Source: JANOYY01 sp043720395
GTDB lineage: Bacteria; Actinomycetota; Acidimicrobiia; Acidimicrobiales; JANYDT01
Assembly: GCA_043720395.1 (NCBI GenBank)
Contig: JAYSSR010000061.1
Coordinates: 1-64,000 of the forward strand
Direction of reading: 5' to 3'
Length of the DNA: 64,000 nucleotides
Both the position numbers and the translations under genes were made by a program. The notes beneath the pieces are model-generated. The model made no database searches. It saw only the letters and a list, made by a program, of their open reading frames with translations, and was not told the DNA's origin. Below, piece after piece: positions 9,018-17,492 of the stretch. Position 1 is the first letter of the stretch; the number at the start of each line of letters is the position of its first letter.

Positions 9018-9039
9018 ATAGGTCAGAATACTGACCTAT
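9018..9039. promoter_or_regulatory. palindromic operator at the phd-like start
   Basis: Inverted repeat ATAGGTCAG - AATA - CTGACCTAT, perfect 9-bp arms, ending inside the ATG of the antitoxin gene at 9038. Phd/YefM antitoxins bind such palindromes to autorepress; binding here is inferred. Confidence 0.65.
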
Positions 9040-9298
9040 GACAGACACCGTGGCATTCAGCGACGCGAAGGCACATCTCTCCGAGCTCGCCGAACGCGTC
9101 GAGAACGAGCACGATCGGATTCTGGTCACACGCAACGGTCGGCCGTCCTTCGTGCTGATCAGCCCCGATGACCTTGAGTCGCTCGAAGAGACGTTGGAAA
9201 TCGTTCGTGATCCCGAGCTGATGGCTTCGATTGCGCTGTCGCGACGTCAGGCCAAAGCCGGCAAGCGGGTTCGACTCACTTCCATTCTCGGCGAGTAG
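9038..9298 (+). CDS. Phd/YefM-family antitoxin
   Basis: 86 residues. The N-terminus TVAFSDAKAHLSELAERVEN matches the Phd/YefM dimerisation and DNA-binding fold (S-x-x-x-A-x-x-x-L-x-E-L). RILVTRNGRPSFVLISPDDL then follows the family's 'I-T-r-N-G-x-P-x-A-V-L-i-s-x-x-d-x' strand. The C-terminal helix (DPELMASIALSRRQAK) would embrace the toxin. It precedes the RelE-like gene by 6 bases. Its promoter contains a perfect palindrome overlapping the start. Confidence 0.9.
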   Translation: MTDTVAFSDAKAHLSELAERVENEHDRILVTRNGRPSFVLISPDDLESLEETLEIVRDPELMASIALSRRQAKAGKRVRLTSILGE

Positions 9299-9304
9299 CC
9301 GAGC

Positions 9305-9571
9305 GTGCCGTACGAGATCGAACTCACACCCGAAGCTCGGCGACACCTCAACCGCCTTTCCGAGAAGGTCCGCGACGCAGCGATCACGATGATGCTCGGT
9401 GCCATGTCCGAGAACCCGCATCGTGTCGGCAAGCCGCTCGTGGGCGAGCTTGAAGGATTGCGGTCAGCGCGCCGCGGTGACTTTCGCGTTGTCTACGAGA
9501 TCGACGAAGAGAGTGTGACGGTCGTCGTTCTCCGAGTCCAACACCGAAGGGACGTCTACCGCCCGCGATGA
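9305..9571 (+). CDS. RelE/ParE-family toxin
   Basis: 88 residues, the standard length. Starts PYEIELTPEARRHLNRLSEK and ends with RSARRGDFRVVYEID and VVVLRVQHRRDVYRPR, the RelE beta-sheet with its basic residues and the R-x-x-v-Y strand. RelE toxins cut mRNA in the ribosomal A site, while ParE relatives poison gyrase. The R-x-G-D-F-R-V-x-Y and H-R-x-D-x-Y positions favour RelE. Follows the antitoxin by 6 bases. Looks intact. Confidence 0.88.
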   Translation: MPYEIELTPEARRHLNRLSEKVRDAAITMMLGAMSENPHRVGKPLVGELEGLRSARRGDFRVVYEIDEESVTVVVLRVQHRRDVYRPR

Positions 9572-9662
9572 CGGCTGAAAGCGAGTCGAGCGCACACGTG
9601 GCGGTCCGGCTTAGGGTTGCGGTGCATGAGCCTCGGACGCGTAGACGGACAGTGATGCGGGG

Positions 9663-12076
9663 ATGACGACGTCGACGATGGCGGTGGTGTTCTGCGATGT
9701 GGTGTCGTCGACGGAGGTGCGCGCCCGCCTTGGCGACACGGACGCCGACACGTGGTTCGGAGATTTGCTCCGTCACATCGGCGAGGTTGTGGCCGATGCG
9801 AATGGCAGCGTCGTGAAGTCGCTCGGTGACGGCGTGATGGCGGTGTTCACCTCTGCCGGTGCCGCGCTCGACGCGGCCGTGGCGATGCAGCAGGTGGCGG
9901 CGATGCACGGTTGGACGCACCACGACGAGCCCGCTCGCCTGCGCGTCGGCGTGTCGATTGGTGACGTGTCATCCAACAATGACGATGGTGTGGACGATTA
10001 CAACGGGATGCCGGTCGTCGAGGCGGCACGACTCTGCGGTGCAGCGTTGCCCGACGAGATTCTTGCCGCGGAGCTGGTGCGGATTCTGGTCGGGAGCCGT
10101 AGCGACCATGTGATGGACACTGTCGGCGAGTACACGTTGATGGGCATCAGTGCACCGGTGCGGGTCGTGCGCGTCGGCTGGGATTCGCCCGACGGCGCGG
10201 CCATCGGACATCGTCTCTACGGTTGCGTTTCCCGTGGCGTTGGCCGGCGCCCGGAGGGGTCCGTTCGCGGGTCGAGCTGCGCTGGTCTCGGAGCTGCTCG
10301 ACGCGTGGAAGCGTGAGGAATGGCGCGGCCTACTGGGCCGGGGAGCCGGGGATCGGCAAGACCAGGTTGGTAAGCGAAGTCACGTTCGCGATGCACGGCA
10401 CCGGCACCACGGTGCGGCTCGGACGTTGCGATGAGGATCTCGCCATCGGCTACCGCCCGTGGACCGAAGCGTTGACACCACTCGTAGAGGCGCTGTCAGC
10501 CGAGCAGATCGACGCGCTGCTGCCTGAACACATGCAGGAGTTGGCGGCCACGATCCCGGCGATGCGTCGTCGTGTCACGGGCAGTCACCCGATGGTCGAG
10601 TTGGACGCGGCGACCCGCACTGTCGTGTTGAGCGAAGCGATCGGTGCACTGTTGCGGCAAGCGGCTCCGGTCGTTGTGGTGCTCGATGACATCCATTGGA
10701 TTGATCAGTCGCCGTTGATGATCCTGCGCAACGTCCTCACGAACGCGAGTCCCGGCGTCACGATCATCGGCACGTACCGCGATACCGATGTCGATCGTGT
10801 GCATCCGTTGAGTGCGGCGTTGGCCGATCTGCGTCGCGTCGACGGAGTGAAACGTGTTGCGTTGGCCGGTCTCGATGACGCTGGCGTGGCGGAGTTCGTC
10901 GAGGCCGCGGCCGGTCACGCACTCGACGCACCGGGCCGCGGGCTCGCCGACGCGGTGCACGCGCAGACGTCGGGCAATCCGTTGTTCGTCGGTGAGATGT
11001 TGCGACACCTCGCGGAGACAGGCGCTGTCATACCGGAGAACGATCGATGGGTTCCGGGTGCGACCGCGGCTGCGCCGCTGCCGGAGGGGCTGCGTGAGGT
11101 GATCGGTCGGCGTCTCACGCGCCTCGGTGACGATGTGACGCAGACGTTGCGGGTCGGCGCGTTCCTCGGGCGCAGCTTCGATGCCGACATCGTCGACGCG
11201 GTTCTCGGCCGTGACGCGCTCGACGACATCGAACGTGCCGTGCGGCGGGGATCGTGGTCGAAACTACGTCCACATACGAATTCCGTCACGCGGTCATTAC
11301 AGCTGCCGACTGGCACCTACGCGCGGCAACCGCCGCGTACGACGCGTTCGACGAACGGGCAGCTGGGCTCACCGAACGAGGGCTGGAGCTTCTCGAACTC
11401 GCCGACGAGCCCGACCCCGCCTTGCGCTGCGACCTTCTCATCCTGCGGGCCCTCTCGCTGGCTCGTGCCGATCAGTTGGGGTCGTTGGGTGCCTGTCGGG
11501 AAGCGTTTGAAGCGGCACGGCACCTCGGCGATCAGGCCCGGATGGCGCACGCGCTTTCAGGAGTCGGGCTTGGAGATACAGGTCAATCCAATGTCGAACG
11601 GCTGGCATTCCTGCGGTCGGCGCTCGCCGAGATCACCGACACGTCACTGCTCGGGCGTTGGACGGCCGAAATGTGGCTCGTGGGAAATGAGGCGTTCGGC
11701 TCGGATATCACGCTCGCTGAATGCGCCGACCGGATCGACAGAATCATCGATCACCTCGATCACCTCGATCCTGCGAGCGTTGGTCATCTGTTCCTACGAC
11801 CGCCTCCTCGCGGGTCTCGCTGCCGTCGACGGCGACCATCACGAAGCCGACCGCCTCTTCGCCGCGGCACTCGCCCAAGAAGAAGCACTCCGCTCACCGC
11901 CACCCGTGACCCGCACGAAGCACTGGTGGGGACGCGCCCTCGCCCGTCGCGGCGAACCCGACCGAGCACGTCCACTCCTCGACGAAGCCCGCGCCTCCGC
12001 AGAACAACTCGGCATGCGCGGCGTCGTCACCCAAATCGACGACCTCACCTCCAGCGAACTGTTCGCGCCGCGCTGA
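9663..12076 (+). pseudogene. class III adenylate cyclase/AAA-type regulator, multiply frameshifted
   Basis: Starts as an intact class III cyclase domain (VVFCDVVSSTEVRARLGDTD, KSLGDGVMAVF, RLRVGVSIGDV). It continues in a second frame near 10215 (PFAGRAALVSELLDAWKREE) and a third near 10330 with an AAA/STAND ATPase (Walker A GEPGIGKTRL, Walker B VVVVLDDIHWIDQS). Near 11250 it moves back a frame (STYEFRHAVITAA, then helical repeats), apparently with loss of some sequence, and near 11790 shifts again to a TPR-like end (LLAGLAAVDGDHHEADRLF). Mycobacterial relatives of this cyclase-ATPase architecture are single proteins of over 1,000 residues. Four shifts mean the gene is dead beyond the cyclase domain, which could still be translated as about 180 residues. 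Confidence 0.8.
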
Positions 12077-12087
12077 GCCCATCGAAG

Positions 12088-12159
12088 GACGGCACGGCGC
12101 CACGTTGACCGTACAGCGACACGCTGTGCCCGCAACGTGGCGCTGTGGCGTCACTCGTC
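12088..12159. repeat. long imperfect hairpin element, copy A
   Basis: A 72-bp inverted repeat whose right arm CGTGGCGCTG...CACTCGTC is mirrored by GAC...CGGCGCCACG on the left. A related element lies at 14833-14911. Both are intergenic. Likely a REP/MITE-like palindrome; it could also act as a terminator for the cyclase pseudogene. Confidence 0.5.
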
Positions 12160-12237
12160 GAATCGGTCCGGTGTGACCGCGATCGTTCACATTGGGAAAG
12201 GTCAGCGATCATTGACATTCACGTGGAGTCAGCGTAC

Positions 12238-12251
12238 GCATTACATAATGC
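12238..12251. promoter_or_regulatory. palindrome at the start of the HipB-like gene
   Basis: GCATTACATAATGC, 6-bp arms with a 2-bp centre, overlaps the ATG at 12248. Placement suits an autoregulatory operator of the XRE protein (inference). Confidence 0.4.
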
Positions 12252-12499
12252 ACGCGCGAACGGCGAGGGAGGTCGGTGCGGTCATCCGCGAACGACGACG
12301 AAAGCTGGGCTGGACCCAGGCTCAACTTGCCGACACGGTGGGCGTCACACGCGCTTGGGTCATCGCGATCGAGCAGGGCAAATCTCGTGCCGAACTCTCG
12401 CTGGTGCTGCGCTATTTTGCCGCGCTGGGCCTCGTGGCTGACGTCATCGAAGCGCCCTTTTCGCACGGTGGCATCGACCTGGACGAGCTGTTCCGCTGA
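12248..12499 (+). CDS. XRE/HipB-like HTH regulator, orphan
   Basis: 83 residues from the ATG at 12248. An HTH_3 domain spans most of the protein (GAVIRERRRKLGWTQAQLAD then TVGVTRAWVIAIEQGKS), followed by a beta-strand end (FAALGLVADVIEAPFSHG) typical of HipB antitoxins, which use it for dimerisation. In hipBA operons a HipA kinase follows directly. Here the next 300 bases hold nothing like HipA, so the toxin has been lost or replaced at the breakpoint near 12816. Confidence 0.75.
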   Translation: MHARTAREVGAVIRERRRKLGWTQAQLADTVGVTRAWVIAIEQGKSRAELSLVLRYFAALGLVADVIEAPFSHGGIDLDELFR

Positions 12500-12815
12500 T
12501 GGTCGCCGCCAGTGCCGAGGGCTCAAACGTGCCCGAGTCCTCTGAGGGGGTGCCGGGTTCGAGGTATTGGGCCGCGCCCGCAACGTCCGCGCCAACACCT
12601 CGCAGGATGCCGAGGACGTCGGTGGCGGAACACTGATTGCCTTGGCCCAGCGCTCCTCGGTAGACGCAGACAGTCTGATTGAGCTCGAAGTGCTTCGTGG
12701 GCCGGTTGCTGCGCATCGGGACTTCTCGTGTCCGCTTGACCGTCCGAACCATTCCAAGTGGGCGTCGCCCGAGCACTTCCAGAGACCATGGAAGCAAAAT
12801 GGTCTACTGATTGCG
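12500..12815. other. interval without a supported gene
   Basis: Open frames exist on both strands but none resembles a known family, and no HipA sequence is found. It ends at the breakpoint of the tannase remnant, so it may be foreign filler. Confidence 0.4.
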
Positions 12816-13242
12816 GGCCGTGGCGAAACCCCGTAGATCTGAGCCGCCACGAACTTCGAGAAGCGAGCCACCTCTGCGCTGGCACGGTGGCCGTACAGCG
12901 TGGCGTCCTCTCCGCCCTTGGCATCGATCTCGTCTCCGATGTGACCCTGGTTCGATTCGATCATGTGGCCGCCGAGGCGGAAGCACATCGACAGTCCACC
13001 GATGGCCTCACCGAACGGCGAGCTGAAGAAGTCCTCGGTCCCCCCGTGCGCGCCCGAGAGCGGGTTGAACGTGCGCCCTTTGTACCCGTTGTCCACCGAC
13101 GGGAAGTAGAAGCGGAAGCGGGTGTCGGTGCCCTCGAAGCCGCCGTGGATGTGACGGTACGACGCTGGCTGGCTGAGTTCCTCGTCCTTGTCGATGTAGG
13201 GCGCACCGAAATGCGTATCCGTCACCGCGTACGACTTGACAT
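12816..13242 (-). pseudogene. third tannase-family paralog, N-terminal remnant
   Basis: Reads SYAVTDTHFGAPYIDKDEEL, then HRHIHGGFEGTDTRFRFYFP-like sequence, RLGGHMIESNQGHIGDEIDA and KFVAAQIYGVSP. This is about 140 residues aligned without gaps to the two intact paralogs, just short of their GGSGG nucleophile. After GVSP (about 12820) the sequence is unrelated. The 5' end is also damaged: an in-frame stop precedes residue SYAV and no ATG remains. Motif copy 4 lies about 90 bases upstream, so the promoter survives. Confidence 0.75.
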
Positions 13243-13332
13243 CAAATCATGGTTTCCCCAGAGGTTCGCGCCGGACTTGCGACCGCGTCGCGTCCTGACA
13301 GCCGTCACGCTACGGCGGCAGCGGCGGGTAAG

Positions 13333-13345
13333 TCAACAACGTTCA
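13333..13345. promoter_or_regulatory. regulon motif copy 4 (TCAACAACGTTCA)
   Basis: Copy with one change in the centre, in the 119-bp gap between the truncated tannase paralog and the end of the hydrolase at 13362. Confidence 0.45.
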
Positions 13346-13361
13346 AATGCGGGCAGATCCG

Positions 13362-14747
13362 TTACGGGAACGCGTTCGTCTTTGCGAGCGCAATCGCATC
13401 GGCTGCGTCGCGTGGTCGGAGAACGCCAGCGTCAACGGCCGCTTGTGCCGCTGCCGCGAAGGCTGACTCATACGCGGCCCGATCGGCATACAGGGCGTGG
13501 ACAGCCTCTGCCGACAACGGCGTCGACGTTCCCATCAGTCCCGCCGCGCCAGCCTCTTCGTACGCGCCGACGTTGGTGGACAGCGTCACCTGCTGCTCGG
13601 GCAGTCGCAGGCCACCCACGGCGTTGCCGTTCGCATCCCGCACAATGTGCGGTGGTTCACCCTCAAGCTCGATCAGCGGCTGGGTGGGGGGCGGCGGACC
13701 TCCGAGGATCCAACCGTTGACGTGGACGATGGCGGCGTCGAGCACGGGGGCCCACGGGACGGGACCCATCGTGGACGTATCGACCGCACCCGGGAGCGCG
13801 ACGCCGTCGCGTTCCAGCTTCGGAAGGATGCGCTGCATGTGCATGCGAGGTCCGTGGGCCGCACCTGCAACCTCCCAGTACCGGTACCGGTCGGTGTCCG
13901 GTTGACGGACGCCGCTGCACGACAGCGTCTCGCACTCGGAGTTGACGATCATCACGGGGACGTCGAGGTCTTCACGTATCCGCGTCGGGAATCTTGCGAG
14001 CGCTGCGAGGCCACCGGCCGCAAGGTCGATGATCGACGGATCATCGAGACTCGAACCACTGCCGAACCACGTGAAGGCGATGAACCCGTCGAACAAACGC
14101 TCCATCGGGTGAACGGCGTTGATGTACGTCATCAGACGCCCGGCTGACTGTGACCCGCCCACCGCAAGCAGTGTGCGCACCTTGAGACCAGCGAGTGGAT
14201 CGATCGAGTCGATCGAGTCGATCGAGTCGATCGACGCGGTCGAGCGGTCGGGGGCGAAGGCGCGAGCAACCTCCGTGAAGATGCCGTAGGAGGGCGAGTC
14301 ATCTTGGATATGCAGACTTCCGTAACGTTCCGGGTCCCACGTCAACAGGCCTTGCGGGTAGGCGTCGAAGCCGTGCACGCCCACTCGCTGGGCGCTGACG
14401 CCCACGTAGGCGAAGCCCTCGTCGAAGATCACCGGTGTGTCGCCCGCCTCGAAGATCTCGGTCCCTGCCGACACGTTGTTCCATTCGACGATCACGGTCC
14501 CGCTGAAGCGCGCCGGGTCGATCGGACGGCGCACGACCGCACGGGTCTTGATCGGCATCGATCCGTTGAGCTCGGCGGTCCAGCGGCCGTCGACACCAAG
14601 CTCGCCCACGGGTCGATACAGCGGGGCGTCGCCTTCGAAGAAGTACTCCTCCTCGACATACCCCTGCGCTGCAACGTCGACAAGGGCAGCAGCGAATGGC
14701 CGCCCATGCGCGCCACCCACGATCGGACCGGTGATATTGAAAGCCAT
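13362..14747 (-). CDS. alpha/beta-hydrolase domain (Abhydrolase_10-like) protein
   Basis: 461 residues. Opens ITGPIVGGAHGRPFAAALVD as many members of this actinobacterial and proteobacterial family do. It carries TVIVEWNNVSAGTE, the likely nucleophile elbow AVGGSQSAGRLMTYINAV, and a late AGAAHGPR His motif. The family is annotated as hydrolases or esterases of uncertain substrate, often beside tannase-like and oxygenase genes as here. The C-terminus (LYADRAAYESAFAAAAQ...) is a helical tail. A four-fold SID repeat encoded by a 9-bp DNA repeat lies at 14202-14237. Motif copy 5 lies 23 bases before the ATG. Confidence 0.75.
   Translation of the reverse strand: MAFNITGPIVGGAHGRPFAAALVDVAAQGYVEEEYFFEGDAPLYRPVGELGVDGRWTAELNGSMPIKTRAVVRRPIDPARFSGTVIVEWNNVSAGTEIFEAGDTPVIFDEGFAYVGVSAQRVGVHGFDAYPQGLLTWDPERYGSLHIQDDSPSYGIFTEVARAFAPDRSTASIDSIDSIDSIDPLAGLKVRTLLAVGGSQSAGRLMTYINAVHPMERLFDGFIAFTWFGSGSSLDDPSIIDLAAGGLAALARFPTRIREDLDVPVMIVNSECETLSCSGVRQPDTDRYRYWEVAGAAHGPRMHMQRILPKLERDGVALPGAVDTSTMGPVPWAPVLDAAIVHVNGWILGGPPPPTQPLIELEGEPPHIVRDANGNAVGGLRLPEQQVTLSTNVGAYEEAGAAGLMGTSTPLSAEAVHALYADRAAYESAFAAAAQAAVDAGVLRPRDAADAIALAKTNAFP
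14202..14237 (+). repeat. 9-bp tandem repeat inside a CDS
   Basis: GATCGAGTC occurs three times in tandem plus one degenerate unit and encodes SIDSIDSIDSID within the hydrolase on the minus strand. The unit length of 9 keeps the frame; a likely slippage site. Confidence 0.7.
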
Positions 14748-14769
14748 GACATCCTTTGCGACGGCGAAC

Positions 14770-14782
14770 TGAACGCTGTTGA
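14770..14782. promoter_or_regulatory. regulon motif copy 5 (TGAACGCTGTTGA)
   Basis: The same word on the other strand, 23 bases upstream of the hydrolase ATG at 14747. This close position could block or guide RNA polymerase directly. Confidence 0.5.
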
Positions 14783-14832
14783 TCTACCATCAATCGCGGT
14801 GCCCCTGCCACTGTGAGCACGTCTTAAACGGC

Positions 14833-14911
14833 GACGAGTGACCGCACAGCGCCACATTGTCCGTAGAGAGTCACGCTCTGGCGTCAGCGTGGCGCTGTAG
14901 CCGCACTCGTC
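14833..14911. repeat. long imperfect hairpin element, copy B
   Basis: 79 bp. Left arm GACGAGTGACCGCACAGCGC is matched by right-arm GTGGCGCTGTAGCCGCACTC, with mismatches only around the middle of the arm. The loop (ccgtagagagtcacgctctg region) resembles copy A at 12088-12159. Confidence 0.55.
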
Positions 14912-15032
14912 AGGACGCTAGGGATCGATTGGATCGAAAAGCGTCGAGCCTGCGTTCAGCGGCGACGGGTCAACAATCGCTCGCATCTGCGGGGGCAACG
15001 TGTCACAGTACCGACAGACCTTTGGGAGTGAC

Positions 15033-15806
15033 ATGGCTATTCGACGCTTGAGTCTCACAAGAGCAGTCGGCTTGCCCGATCGCTGGTTGTCGCCGTCGCT
15101 GCTCGTGATCGCGGGTCTCGGGTGGGCGTGGACGATCTCCACCACGCGCAACATGAGTTCCGAGATGCCCGGCATGGACATGGATGGCACAGCCACCATG
15201 TCGTTCGCAGCCTTTCTGCTGGCCTGGGTCGCAATGATGGCCGCAATGATGCTGCCCGCGATTCTGCCGGTCGTGCGACTGTACACACGGGCAGCGGAGC
15301 GCGGATCGGTCGCTCCGGTCGGTGTCTTCCTCGCCGGGTACGCCATCGTGTGGAGCGTGATCGGCATTCCGGTGTACTTCGTGTGGAGGCGCCTGGAGGG
15401 GCCGTTGCGCGACGGTTCACCAGGTGTCGGGCGACTGGCTGGGTTCGTCCTCGTCGCTGCCGGCGCGTACCAACTCTCCCCCCTCAAGAACGTGTGCCTC
15501 CGCCACTGCCGCTCCCCAATGTCGTTCTTCCTGCACCACGGCAAGAACCTCGACCGGCCACGTGGAGCAATAGCTGCGGGCGCTCGTCACGGCCTCTACT
15601 GCCTCGGCTGCTGCTGGATGCTGATGGCGGTGCTCGTCGCCTTCGGTACGATGCATCTCGTGTGGATGGCCGGTCTTGCGGTGCTCATCGTTGCCGAGAA
15701 GTCGACGAGGTACGGCGAACGCGTGGCGGTTCTCGCAGGTGTGAGCTTCCTCGCGCTCGGCGGTCTCGTGGTGCTGTACCCCGAAACCATCAAGTCCCTT
15801 ACCTAA
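15033..15806 (+). CDS. DUF2182 integral membrane protein
   Basis: 257 residues from the ATG at 15033, preceded by GGGAG six bases upstream. Several membrane helices are visible (SLLVIAGLGWAWTI, FAAFLLAWVAMMAAMMLPAI, VFLAGYAIVWSVIGIPVYFV, two more at the end). The DUF2182 signature AWVAMMAAMMLPA is present, as are QLSPLKNVCLRHCRSP and GLYCLGCCWMLM, with paired Cys that may bind metal. The loop NMSSEMPGMDMDGT is Met/Asp-rich, as in copper-handling proteins. Followed by a DUF1326 gene after 16 bases, a pairing that recurs across bacteria; a metal-related role is suspected but unproven. Confidence 0.85.
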   Translation: MAIRRLSLTRAVGLPDRWLSPSLLVIAGLGWAWTISTTRNMSSEMPGMDMDGTATMSFAAFLLAWVAMMAAMMLPAILPVVRLYTRAAERGSVAPVGVFLAGYAIVWSVIGIPVYFVWRRLEGPLRDGSPGVGRLAGFVLVAAGAYQLSPLKNVCLRHCRSPMSFFLHHGKNLDRPRGAIAAGARHGLYCLGCCWMLMAVLVAFGTMHLVWMAGLAVLIVAEKSTRYGERVAVLAGVSFLALGGLVVLYPETIKSLT

Positions 15807-15822
15807 CCTGGAGGAAACCGGA

Positions 15823-16464
15823 ATGACCATGACCGAAGACAAGACCGGACAGCAGACCACATGGCATCTGCGCGGGAAAGGCTATGAGTTCTGCAACTGC
15901 GCGCCAGGCTGCACGTGCAACTTCTCGGGCATGCCCAGCTCAAGCGACGGAAGCTGCAAGGCAATGGTCGGCAACGTCATCGAGGACGGCCGCTGCGGCG
16001 ACGTCGACCTTTCGGGCGTCACGGCTATCGCGATCATCGACTGGCCGAAGGCGATTCACGACGGGAACGGCAAGGCGGTGTTCGTCGTTGAACCCGGCAC
16101 CACCGACGAGCAGATCAACTGCCTCGCGCAGATCTACACCGGCAAGTTGGGCGGCAACCCATGGTCCATCCTCGGGACGACCTTCGAGGTCGCGGGATTG
16201 GTAAAGGCGCCGATCACGATCGACGGCTCAGGTCTCTCAATCACCATGACCGCCGAGGGCGTCGGACAGGGTACCGGTGAGATGTTCAAGAACCCGGTCA
16301 CCGGAGAACCGCACGAAGCACATATCGTTCTCCCGGATGGCTTCATCTGGCAGAAAGGCGAATGCGGCGTCGGTTCGTTCACGGCCAAAGCCGAGGGTCT
16401 CGATCTCGCGTTCACGAACACGAACTGGATCCTGTACGACTTCGACTGGGCAGACAGCAAGTAG
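15823..16464 (+). CDS. DUF1326 protein
   Basis: 213 residues with GGAGG upstream. The DUF1326 N-terminus is clear: GKGYEFCNCAPGCTCNFSGM with the C-x-C and C-x-C cysteines. Also VFVVEPGTTDEQINCLAQIY and a beta-rich remainder ending NTNWILYDFDW. No signal peptide, so cytoplasmic. Partner of the DUF2182 membrane protein just upstream; the Cys pairs could carry a metal to it (inference). Ends 9 bases from a convergent gene, with no room for a separate terminator. Confidence 0.85.
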   Translation: MTMTEDKTGQQTTWHLRGKGYEFCNCAPGCTCNFSGMPSSSDGSCKAMVGNVIEDGRCGDVDLSGVTAIAIIDWPKAIHDGNGKAVFVVEPGTTDEQINCLAQIYTGKLGGNPWSILGTTFEVAGLVKAPITIDGSGLSITMTAEGVGQGTGEMFKNPVTGEPHEAHIVLPDGFIWQKGECGVGSFTAKAEGLDLAFTNTNWILYDFDWADSK

Positions 16465-16472
16465 CCGCCGCG

Positions 16473-17468
16473 TCAGGACGCGAGGTCGCGCAACCACGCC
16501 AGCACGAGTGGAATTTCGGACGCGTCGAGGTACTGCCCGCGCACGAGCGCTTCGTAACACGTCAGCAGATTCACCGCGATGTTCTCGACGCCTTTTTGCA
16601 GCGGAAGCTCCTCAAGCAGCCGACAGATCTTCTCGTTGTGGAGGTACCCGGGGATCTCATCGGCGAAGTCACGGAGCAGGTCGTGCGGGTTTCGTTCCTG
16701 GCGGACCGTCGCGGAATGAAACACGATCGGCCATCCGCAGGTCCACGCAATCCGCTGCGCGATGAAGCTGCGCCAGATGTCGGTCATCCGGAACGTGCAG
16801 GTCGACGGCAGGTAGAGGAGAGGGAATGCCTCGGCGAACCAGGTCGTGTTCTGGCTGTTGAATGGACACCACGACCCCTCGCCGAGCAGTACCGACGGGG
16901 CGTCGCGGAAGTAGAGCGGCGCTTCCGTGTGTGCGAGGCGGAACACCGCGTCGACGTCGGGCTGCTCGTCGGCGAGGCCTTGCTGGATCGGACTGCGTAG
17001 ACGGGCAACGGGCAGCGTCGTCGGGTGGGGGACTCCGTCGTGGACGCTGGTCAGCGGAAATCCTCGGGGCCAGACCGTTTCATCTGAAAAATATCGGTAG
17101 GCATTCGTCCACCCATTGTCAACAACAACGCGACCATCATGCAGGATGGAACGTTCTATCCAGAAGGATTCCAGCGGAATATTGTCGTCATCGGATTCGA
17201 GGATCACCGCCATATTGCGGGCCAACAGGTACCCGAGATTCTTGCGTGAATAGTGACGAACCGGCAGCAGGCGGGCGAGCTCGAATGGCAGATCGAGCTG
17301 TTCGTCGAGTCCGTAGAACCGGCAACCCTCGAGGGAGAAGTCGGTCGGCGAAGGCACGTCGCCGATCAGGACGAAGTCGAAGCCATTCGCCCGGCACCCG
17401 CTGGCGAACAGCCGAAGGACATCGTTGGGTGCCGCGATCGACGTGATGACAAGCGCCGTGTCCGACAT
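16473..17468 (-). CDS. STELLO-type (DUF288) glycosyltransferase-like protein
   Basis: 331 residues. Conserved YSRKNLGYLLARNMAVILES followed by DDDN is the DUF288/STELLO signature, in which the D-D-D-N serves as the metal and nucleotide-sugar site. TDIWRSFIAQRIAW is a second family block. STELLO proteins are glycosyltransferase-like. Bacterial members appear in surface-polysaccharide loci and their acceptors are mostly unknown. It follows a GT2 gene by 24 bases on the same strand, so both probably act on the same glycan. Confidence 0.75.
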   Translation of the reverse strand: MSDTALVITSIAAPNDVLRLFASGCRANGFDFVLIGDVPSPTDFSLEGCRFYGLDEQLDLPFELARLLPVRHYSRKNLGYLLARNMAVILESDDDNIPLESFWIERSILHDGRVVVDNGWTNAYRYFSDETVWPRGFPLTSVHDGVPHPTTLPVARLRSPIQQGLADEQPDVDAVFRLAHTEAPLYFRDAPSVLLGEGSWCPFNSQNTTWFAEAFPLLYLPSTCTFRMTDIWRSFIAQRIAWTCGWPIVFHSATVRQERNPHDLLRDFADEIPGYLHNEKICRLLEELPLQKGVENIAVNLLTCYEALVRGQYLDASEIPLVLAWLRDLAS

Positions 17469-17492
17469 GGCAAGCCTCGTTCCGTCCCGGCC

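Noticed and set aside
12500..12815. hipA after the HipB-like gene
   Set aside because: No kinase motif in any frame; stops interrupt all candidates.
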